Positions 16,101 through 17,570 of a DNA stretch of 17,570 nt are shown one piece after another. This DNA is from Baffinella frigidus (Eukaryota > Cryptophyceae > Cryptomonadales > Baffinellaceae). Position 1 is the stretch's first letter; every line of letters starts with the position of its first letter. The stretch is taken from assembly GCA_026770585.1 (NCBI GenBank), contig MU646419.1, forward strand, positions 535,450-553,019, written 5' to 3'. A program made the translations under genes and the position numbers. The notes under the pieces were generated by a model. It was not told the DNA's origin. It searched no databases and saw nothing but the letters and a program-made list of their open reading frames with translations.

Positions 16101-16430
16101 CCAATGGCAATGAAAGTAACTACACAAATGCTATATATATAACATTATCTTGGTTATGAATAGGCCCCTCTTGCATTCTTGTGTGGTTGGGGGCTTATCT
16201 CTCCTCACTTGACCCGTGTTGGGTTCGCGGTACAAATCCGTCAACTTCACCCGTGCTGGGTTCGCTGTACAGTACAAATCCGTCAACTTTACCCGTGCTG
16301 GGTTCGCAGTGCAGTACAAACGCGTCAACTTAACCCGTGCAGGTACGCGGCGAGCGACATCACGATCCTGACGCCGTACCTCGGCCAGCTCTTCAAGCTT
16401 CGCAAGCGCGCCCAGTCCCACCAGTTCACG
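7359..16430 (+). CDS. ZNFX1-like: ZNFX1-like superfamily 1 RNA helicase, partial multi-exon gene (exons 4-12 of the model)
   Basis: This span contains nine exons joined by phase-compatible introns. They encode the central helicase core of a ZNFX1-like (NFX1-type zinc-finger-containing) Upf1-group SF1 helicase. Exon coordinates are 7359-7445, 7944-7989, 8177-8282, 9367-9479, 10611-10674, 12169-12235, 13433-13546, 14044-14177 and 16343-16430. Motifs occur in family order: [19 protein letters not shown] (motif II-like), [10 protein letters not shown] (motif III-like), [27 protein letters not shown], then [16 protein letters not shown]. Known members are ATP-dependent RNA helicases linked to RNA silencing (fission yeast Hrr1, nematode ZNFX-1) or antiviral RNA sensing (vertebrate ZNFX1); the role here is inferred only from family. 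Walker A lies upstream of what I can recognise, and motifs V/VI and zinc fingers lie past the window. All exons are 46-134 nt; introns run from 187 nt to over 2 kb. No frameshift or stop interrupts the spliced frame, so the gene may be functional. Confidence 0.88.
7453..7940 (+). repeat. CCCCAAA then CCCGAAA telomere-like array (intron 4)
   Basis: CCCCAAA and CCCCAAT units (7453-7550) give way to CCCGAAA units with interruptions (7556-7940). The array fills almost all of the 498-nt intron between exons 4 and 5. Confidence 0.93.
7944..7989 (+). CDS. Exon 5: short linker exon
   Basis: A 46-nt exon sits between a degenerate CCCGAAA/CCCGGAA array and a CCCTGAA array. The acceptor is GGAACCAG and the donor is GAAG then GTTGCG. 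It reads [15 protein letters not shown] after an initial Glu, entering in phase 0 and leaving in phase 1. The next exon starts with two bases completing a Gly codon, so the phase fits exactly. The acidic-helical linker before [12 protein letters not shown] suits the family. With 46 nt there is little statistical weight apart from phase agreement and the non-repeat island within arrays. Confidence 0.5.
8001..8168 (+). repeat. CCCTGAA/CCCCTGA telomere-like array (intron 5)
   Basis: CCCTGAA units change to CCCCTGA units. The array occupies nearly the whole 187-nt intron and ends nine bases before exon 6. The C-rich strand is sense and abuts the acceptor. Confidence 0.93.
8177..8282 (+). CDS. Exon 6: VIGMTTT block of the helicase
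   Basis: A 106-nt exon with acceptor CGTCCAG and donor CAGAG then GTGCCG. The peptide runs from an [13 protein letters not shown] segment into [16 protein letters not shown] and ends at the first two bases of an Arg codon. The (L)[11 protein letters not shown] block immediately before motif II is a hallmark of ZNFX1-like helicases. The phase (enters after 1 base, leaves after 2) matches both neighbours. The 3' 44 bases are repeated at 8431-8474 with six silent changes. Confidence 0.88.
8431..8474 (+). repeat. Tandem copy of exon 6 3' half with intact donor
   Basis: Encodes [14 protein letters not shown] plus two bases, identical in protein to exon 6 3' end, and followed by the same GTGCCGAG donor. 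All six base differences from 8239-8282 are third-position silent changes. The following intron sequence (TTATTCTTCCTC to GGGCTGGACGTGAC) is duplicated too, giving a unit of about 190 bp (8239-8428 and 8431-8790, the second interrupted by a MITE). Confidence 0.88.
8492..8662. mobile_element. MITE, CCACGCAAGAGTG family, copy 1
   Basis: Ends CCACGCAAGAGTGTAGGGC and GCCCTAGAATCTTGCGTGG are inverted repeats; 171 bp. A second copy in opposite orientation lies at 11129-11300. It interrupts the duplicated exon 6 unit, whose other copy (8293 onward) shows the uninterrupted site. Confidence 0.85.
8883..8960 (+). repeat. Ghost of exon 7 start including motif II
   Basis: CAGGGTGATCGCCGCGTTGG at 8913 begins a copy of exon 7 that reads [13 protein letters not shown] before losing similarity. 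A shorter copy (CAGGGTGATCGCC) is at 8882. Both retain the AG. Confidence 0.72.
9083..9250 (+). repeat. Two further ghosts of exon 7 acceptor edge
   Basis: CGCAGGCTGATCGCTGCGCT occurs at 9079 and 9216. Each is followed by GA(G/T)GAGGCTGATCGG and then a GA/GT microsatellite. The AG is intact in both. Confidence 0.85.
9112..9214 (+). repeat. (GA)n/(GT)n microsatellite, block 1
   Basis: GA block, GT block with GGGTGGGTGC variants, then GA and GT again. Thr/His- and Cys/Val-rich open frames here are artefacts. Confidence 0.95.
9250..9360 (+). repeat. (GA)n/(GT)n microsatellite, block 2
   Basis: Same order of GA, GT, GA, GT blocks as block 1, running up to GTCCGCAG of exon 7. The two blocks plus ghost edges form a tandem higher-order unit of about 140 bp. 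Confidence 0.95.
9367..9479 (+). CDS. Exon 7: helicase motif II (VVEEAAE)
   Basis: A 113-nt exon with acceptor GTCCGCAG and donor CATCG then GTGAAA. It completes the Arg codon split from the previous exon and reads LIAALAPS, then [19 protein letters not shown], then a segment ending LILIG. VVEEAAE is the DEAD-like Walker B/motif II of ZNFX1 helicases (Mg-ATP hydrolysis), and the following EVLEAH is family-specific. The exon ends inside motif III (LIG|DH). Partial copies of its 5' edge occur upstream at 8916, 9083 and 9220. Copies of its 3' edge occur downstream at about 9590, 9720 and 9871. Confidence 0.92.
9530..9785 (-). repeat. TTTAGGG/TTGAGGG telomere-like sequence
   Basis: Degenerate G-rich units on the sense strand close to the exon 7 donor. 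Confidence 0.85.
9800..9821. repeat. Small hairpin CGCGAAAAG/CTTTTCGCG
   Basis: Perfect 9-bp arms around a 4-base loop, within intron 7. Confidence 0.75.
9925..10045 (-). repeat. TTTAGGG then TGTAGGG array
   Basis: TTTAGGG units shift to a homogeneous block of TGTAGGG, then decay to TTCAGG. G-rich strand is sense, following the donor ghost at 9871. Confidence 0.92.
10141..10508 (+). repeat. Two tandem ghosts of exon 8 acceptor unit
   Basis: A unit of G-rich telomere-like DNA, CTGGCT(G/C)TTCTCC, C-rich telomere-like DNA, then exon 8 first half is present three times; the last is the real exon. Ghost coding parts are 10289-10328 ([14 protein letters not shown] intact) and 10463-10503 ([14 protein letters not shown] mutated to ATG). 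Neither continues into SLQMESG. Confidence 0.85.
10611..10674 (+). CDS. Exon 8: helicase motif III ([10 protein letters not shown])
   Basis: A 64-nt exon with acceptor TTCCATCAG and donor AAGGG then GTACCA. Together with the G left by the previous exon it gives Gly, then [19 protein letters not shown] and a Lys, then two bases of Gly. LIGDH.QLRP is motif III of the family, coupling ATP hydrolysis to unwinding. This is the third tandem copy; those at 10289 and 10463 contain only the first half. I chose this copy because only it continues through SLQMESGKG to a usable donor and matches the family at RPKP. Confidence 0.92.
10685..10815 (+). repeat. Ghost of exon 8 donor edge plus CCGTAGGCCATCC repeats
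   Basis: GTGTACTTCCTCCAGATGGA at 10795 begins a copy of the end of exon 8 ([10 protein letters not shown]) in which the GT donor is lost (AAGATG). It is preceded by two CCTACCGTAGGCCATCC copies; the second plus GTAGGGACAT also occurs at 763-786. Confidence 0.75.
10816..11128. other. Intron 8, no gene seen
   Basis: Contains a left-end fragment of the CCACTCGAGAATGC MITE (about 10895-10912). An inverted pair GGATATCCTAACCGA (10756-) and TCGGTTAGGATGTCC (11102-) encloses much of it. No recognised coding sequence. Confidence 0.45.
11129..11300. mobile_element. MITE, CCACGCAAGAGTG family, copy 2
   Basis: Same 172-bp element as 8492-8662 in opposite orientation, with a nearly perfect internal palindrome AGTAGAATTCTACT. 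Confidence 0.85.
11456..11582. mobile_element. Foldback element, CCACTCAAAAGGCTAC ends
   Basis: 16-bp inverted repeats (11456-11471, 11567-11582; a few mismatches) bound 127 bp. No coding signature. Confidence 0.55.
11713..11956. mobile_element. MITE, TATTGTA-ended family, copy 3
   Basis: 31-bp inverted repeats (11713-11743, 11926-11956) start TTATTGTACTTTTTGGGTCA and have few mismatches. Total 244 bp. The interior TTTTATGCTATCTTATGCAT and CCCCCCACCCATAA match the interior of the element at 1333. Confidence 0.8.
12169..12235 (+). CDS. Exon 9: SLFERL segment of the helicase
   Basis: A 67-nt exon with acceptor CAAACCAG and donor CCCACG then GTACGG. The first base completes the Gly codon of the preceding exon. 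The peptide begins [17 protein letters not shown] and ends HFPT in phase 0. 'Y.L..SLFERL' following the motif III region is diagnostic of the family. Two copies of its 3' edge, one reading through the same RRKPPH frame, lie downstream at 12364-12386 and 12523-12555, each with an intact GT. Inverted copies lie at 12610 and 12890. Confidence 0.88.
12364..12555 (+). repeat. Ghost copies of exon 9 donor edge
   Basis: CTCCCCATCACTTCCCCACG (ends 12386) and the longer copy 12523-12555 (reading [11 protein letters not shown]) repeat the end of exon 9. Both keep the GT. Each is followed by ATCAGACCCAGAAGGTTAAGG and then TTCAGGGTTTAGGG-type sequence. Confidence 0.82.
12567..12966. repeat. Tandem unit with inverted exon 9 donor ghosts
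   Basis: A roughly 120-bp unit (CAGAAGGTTA ... TTTAGGGTTCTGATG ... ACGTGGGGAAGTGATGGGGA ... GGTGTAGGGTTTAG) occurs at 12567 and 12841. GTGGGGAAGTGATGGGGAGG is the reverse complement of the exon 9 end copies. Confidence 0.8.
12975..13072 (+). repeat. Degenerate CCCTAAA array
   Basis: CCTAAACCCTGA-type units on the sense strand, preceding the CT microsatellite and ghost of exon 10. Confidence 0.8.
13079..13209 (+). repeat. (CT)n microsatellite
   Basis: Over 50 CT units with minor interruptions, ending directly before CGCACAG of the exon 10 ghost. It could act as a polypyrimidine tract. Confidence 0.95.
13216..13361 (+). repeat. Exon 10 ghost split by trinucleotide repeats
   Basis: After an intact [14 protein letters not shown] is encoded at 13216-13242. 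CTA/TAC repeats and a repeated CCAGGGGTTACT follow, then [14 protein letters not shown] at 13320-13361. Both halves lie in one uninterrupted frame. No donor follows the second half, so it is unlikely to be a normal exon. Confidence 0.82.
13362..13420 (+). repeat. CCCCAAA-like sequence before exon 10
   Basis: Degenerate C-rich telomere-like units between the exon 10 ghost and the true acceptor. Confidence 0.75.
13433..13546 (+). CDS. Exon 10: QRRMRPEI motif of the helicase
   Basis: A 114-nt exon, phase 0 at both ends, with acceptor TCTGTGCAG and donor AAGGGG then GTAACG. The peptide begins with Val, then [17 protein letters not shown], then [12 protein letters not shown] and ends [16 protein letters not shown] is the Upf1-group SF1 motif IV-region signature that contacts nucleotide and RNA. 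The following IYP.L.DHPSV..PDVKG is typical of ZNFX1-like proteins. A split copy interrupted by trinucleotide repeats precedes it at 13216-13361. Confidence 0.93.
13652..13802 (+). repeat. Two ghosts of exon 11 acceptor edge
   Basis: 13652-13685 reads [11 protein letters not shown]. 13764-13802 carries GAAAACCTCTTCTTCCTGGA and CCACGGCCAC, matching [10 protein letters not shown]. The second is preceded by CGGCGCTTTCCGAAACAG, very close to CGGCGCGTTCCCACACAG of the true exon. Both are followed by (G)CCGCTTCCACCTCCATA and a CCCTAAA array. Confidence 0.82.
13695..14012 (+). repeat. CCCTAAA-type arrays in intron 10
   Basis: Two blocks (13695-13745 and 13825-14012) of CCCTAAA, CCCTCAA and CGCTAAA variants, interrupted by the second exon 11 ghost. 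Confidence 0.9.
14044..14177 (+). CDS. Exon 11: [13 protein letters not shown] segment
   Basis: A 134-nt exon with acceptor CCCACACAG and donor CAAGG then GTATCC. It reads [16 protein letters not shown], then an acidic-serine stretch, then [19 protein letters not shown] and HQG (last codon split). The ATG is an internal Met after DVKG, not a translation start. NLFF.DH..PE followed by S.(S/H)N..EA.....L...L matches the family segment between motifs IV and V. Two short copies of its 5' edge lie upstream at 13652 and 13764. Confidence 0.92.
14420..14520 (-). repeat. Inverted copy of the 15.3-15.7 kb repeat unit
   Basis: The reverse complement reads GCAGAGCTAGAGG ... ACTATTCTCAGGTTGGCATG, CTGGGTTCGTGGTACAAATC and CGTCAATTTTGG. 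It matches units at 15320-15400 and 15525-15590. Confidence 0.75.
14645..14817. mobile_element. Foldback element with CCGTTTGCCCCCTCGCTATC arms
   Basis: About 28-bp inverted repeats at 14645-14672 and 14789-14817 with few mismatches. 173 bp, no coding signature. Confidence 0.68.
14865..15022. mobile_element. Foldback element with 56-bp arms
   Basis: Arms at 14865-14920 and 14967-15022 differ at few positions and contain ACACTTTTAAAAGTCGTTTT. An inner pair CAACTTATGC/GCATAAGTTG extends the stem. Total 158 bp. Confidence 0.8.
15084..15241. mobile_element. Foldback element with palindromic ends
   Basis: 50-bp arms (15101-15150, 15174-15223) contain GTATTTATGATAAATAC, itself a palindrome, then CCGGCAACGAATTTTACTAC. 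Outer CCTAGATCT/AGATCTAGG extend it. The ACTACACAAAT motif also ends arms of the element at 438. Confidence 0.78.
15340..15652 (+). repeat. Two tandem units of about 180 bp
   Basis: CGACTATTCTCAAGTTGACA and CAACTATTCTCAATTTGACA start matched units, each followed by GCTGGGTT.GCTG, GTCA(G/A)(C)TTTTGGGGC and CACATAGACTGAGACAGAGC. Confidence 0.8.
15749..15991 (+). repeat. Duplicated minisatellite plus exon 12 ghost (unit 1)
   Basis: Begins TTGGGGGCTTGTCTCTCCTC, continues with four units of about 40-47 bp (CGTCAACTTTACCCGTGCTG, GGTTCGC.GTACA), and ends in an exon 12 copy (15941-15991) reading [11 protein letters not shown] then CQLLKL. The acceptor AG has become TG, and six bases are deleted in frame. 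Confidence 0.88.
15994..16186. mobile_element. MITE, CCACTCGAGAATGC family, copy 2
   Basis: Ends CCACTCGAGAATGCTAGAGG and CCTCTTGCATTCTTGTGTGG are inverted repeats; 193 bp. It sits exactly between duplicated unit 1, cutting off the exon 12 ghost, and unit 2. Confidence 0.85.
16187..16342 (+). repeat. Duplicated minisatellite (unit 2) leading into exon 12
   Basis: TTGGGGGCTTATCTCTCCTC followed by three minisatellite units. The last, GTCAACTTAACCCGTGCAGG, runs straight through the acceptor of exon 12, so the splice site is the terminal variant of the array. Confidence 0.85.
16343..16430 (+). CDS. Exon 12: [14 protein letters not shown] segment
   Basis: An 88-nt exon with acceptor CCCGTGCAG and donor TTCACG then GTAGGC. 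It completes the split Gly codon and reads YAA, then [19 protein letters not shown], then AQSHQFT, leaving in phase 0. 'ITILT.Y.GQL..LRK' is the conserved block preceding motif V in Upf1/ZNFX1 helicases. A damaged copy, missing six bases in frame and with its AG mutated to TG, lies at 15941-15991. The last 24 bases recur without a donor at 16738-16761. No further exon is recognisable before the window ends. Confidence 0.92.
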
Positions 16431-16445
16431 GTAGGCGTGTGTGCG

Positions 16446-16487
16446 TTTTGTTCCCCCTTCTTTTTCTTCTTCTTCTTTTTCTTTTTC

Positions 16488-16522
<35 letters not shown>

Positions 16523-16599
16523 CTTTCCCCCCCCCTTCTTCTTCTTCTGCTTTTTCTTCTTCTGCTTCTTCTCCTTCTGCTTCTTCTTCTTCCTCTTCT

Positions 16600-16631
<32 letters not shown>

Positions 16632-16737
16632 TTCTTCTTCTTCTGCTTCTTCTTCTGCTTCTTCTCCTTCTCCTTCTTCTTCGTCTTCTTCCTCTTCTTC
16701 TTCCTCTTCTTCTTCCTCCTCTTCTTCCGCTTCTTCT
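16446..16737 (+). repeat. (TTC)n/(TTG)n trinucleotide tract
   Basis: TTC blocks, a pure TTG block (about 16488-16522), a C run, then TTC with TGC, CTC and CGC interruptions. Long Ser/Phe/Leu or Lys/Arg open frames on both strands are artefacts. It starts about 15 bases past the exon 12 donor. Confidence 0.95.
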
Positions 16738-16761
16738 GCGCGCCCAGTCCCACCAGTTCAC
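16738..16761 (+). repeat. Ghost of exon 12 3' edge without donor
   Basis: Identical to the last 24 bases of exon 12 before its final G (GCGCGCCCAGTCCCACCAGT then TCAC), but followed by AATACC, so the GT is absent. Confidence 0.88.
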
Positions 16762-16911
16762 AATACCCACACGGTGCACTACGCACCTTTAAAAGTCAAC
16801 TTGTACCAACGCAATTACCTTTACGACCTCATCTGGTGCAAATTCGGCCCCGTGACCGCTAAATCTAGGGGTCCCGAAACCTTCGTAGTCCACTGAGTGG
16901 AGGGGTTACTC

Positions 16912-17014
16912 GCGAGTAAGGACACGCACCATCCCTCGGGCGGTCCTATGCTCCTAGGACTAGCCCTACCGTAGGTTCCTAGGGCGGTGCGTGTCATTCT
17001 CCACGCGTAACCCC
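16912..17014. mobile_element. Foldback element with GGGGTTAC ends
   Basis: GGGGTTACTCGCG...GACACGCACC pairs with GGTGCGTGTC...CGCGTAACCCC. An inner hairpin contains TCCTAGGACTAG and TTCCTAGGG. About 103 bp. Confidence 0.65.
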
Positions 17015-17028
17015 TGTGGGCGTTTGTA

Positions 17029-17098
17029 CTTCTTTTTCTTTTTCTTTTTTTCTTTCTTTTTTTCTCTTTTTTTCTCTTCTTCTTCTTCTTCTTCTTCT
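17029..17098 (+). repeat. T/C-rich tract
   Basis: TTTTTC units then TTC units. Pyrimidine-rich on the sense strand. I see no exon start after it that keeps the phase 0 frame open. Confidence 0.9.
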
Positions 17099-17335
17099 GC
17101 ATTGCTCTCAGCCTGGAGATATGTGACCCAAGGCGTTTGTACGTGTGAAGCCCGACATGGTGTACGTGATACGAACTCTGTGTAAAGCTCAGGCGCGTAT
17201 TGTCACAAGTGGTGCTTTCTGTGTCGCTGGTACAACCCTGTATTTCACACTGGCAACGGGGAAACGAGGGTGTGACCGAAATTTGTAAAGCCGCTTCACC
17301 CACAACGTCGGAGCAGGAGACACCCGATGACCCTC
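17099..17335. other. Intron sequence, no gene seen
   Basis: Unique-looking sequence without family motifs. A CTCTCAG acceptor-like site near 17113 leads to a stop after a few codons in the frame required by exon 12. Confidence 0.4.
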
Positions 17336-17570
17336 AACCGTTTCCAAACCCTGAACCATACCCCCAAACCCTTAATCCCAAATCCCAATACCCAAACCCC
17401 AAACCCCAAACCCCAAACCCCAAGATTGAAAACAGGTGGTGCTCGACGACACCCTACACCCTACACCCTACACCCCACACCCCACACCCTACACCCTACA
17501 CCCCACACCCCACACCCTACACCCTACACCCCACACCCCACACCCCACACCCTACACCCTACACCCCACA
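17336..17570 (+). repeat. CCCCAAA then ACACCCTAC/ACACCCCAC arrays
   Basis: CCCCAAA-type units (17340-17422) followed, after a 20-base island, by a homogeneous array of CACCCTACA and CACCCCACA units reaching the window end. The C-rich strand is sense, as before other acceptors. Confidence 0.92.

Noticed and set aside
16325-16896. Long open frames on both strands across the TTC/TTG tract, up to 227 codons
   Set aside because: Only the [14 protein letters not shown] portion is real coding sequence (exon 12). The Phe/Leu/Ser or Lys/Arg runs are translations of a trinucleotide repeat without stops.

Overview
The window looks like nuclear DNA of a eukaryote. It has GC-rich short coding exons separated by long repeat-packed spliceosomal introns, and degenerate telomere-like repeats (CCCTAAA/TTTAGGG and CCCCAAA, CCCGAAA, CCCTGAA variants) throughout. 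The Arabidopsis-type repeat suggests a green alga or another photosynthetic protist. Mostly canonical GT-AG splice sites argue mildly against a dinoflagellate. Genus assignment would be a guess. There are no prokaryotic features, rRNA, tRNA or CRISPR arrays that I can support.

One gene on the + strand explains all recognisable coding sequence: a ZNFX1-like (NFX1-type zinc-finger-containing) superfamily 1 RNA helicase of the Upf1-like group. I assembled it by hand from twelve short exons: 72-135, 978-1039, 3872-3940, 7359-7445, 7944-7989, 8177-8282, 9367-9479, 10611-10674, 12169-12235, 13433-13546, 14044-14177 and 16343-16430. The summed length is 1,014 nt (338 codons), and splice phases match at all eleven junctions. 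Exons 6-12 are confident because they carry family motifs in the correct order: the VIGMTTT block, the helicase motif II-like VVEEAAE, motif III-like [37 protein letters not shown] and [16 protein letters not shown]. Exons 4-5 are likely. Exons 1-3 rest only on splice-site context, phase and open frame. The Walker A exon should lie upstream of the confident part, and motifs V/VI and the zinc fingers downstream. None of these is visible here.

Layout: 1-7358 holds tentative exons and three long introns full of MITE-like inverted-repeat elements and microsatellites. 7359-9479 covers the linker, VIGMTTT and motif II exons, with telomere-like arrays, a tandem copy of an exon 3' half and GA/GT microsatellites. 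9480-13546 covers the motif III to MRPEI exons, with G-rich telomere-like DNA after donors and C-rich DNA before acceptors. 13547-16430 covers the last two exons, with minisatellites and MITEs. 16431-17570 is the start of the next intron, with a TTC/TTG tract, hairpins and C-rich arrays.

The most interesting feature is systematic. Nearly every confident exon has partial copies of its own edge in the adjoining intron: 5' exon edges are repeated upstream of the true acceptor, and 3' exon edges downstream of the true donor. These 'ghost exon edges' often keep frame and splice dinucleotides. One pair differs at six codons, all silently. The introns therefore appear to have grown by duplications spanning splice junctions, followed by microsatellite and telomere-like expansion and MITE insertion.
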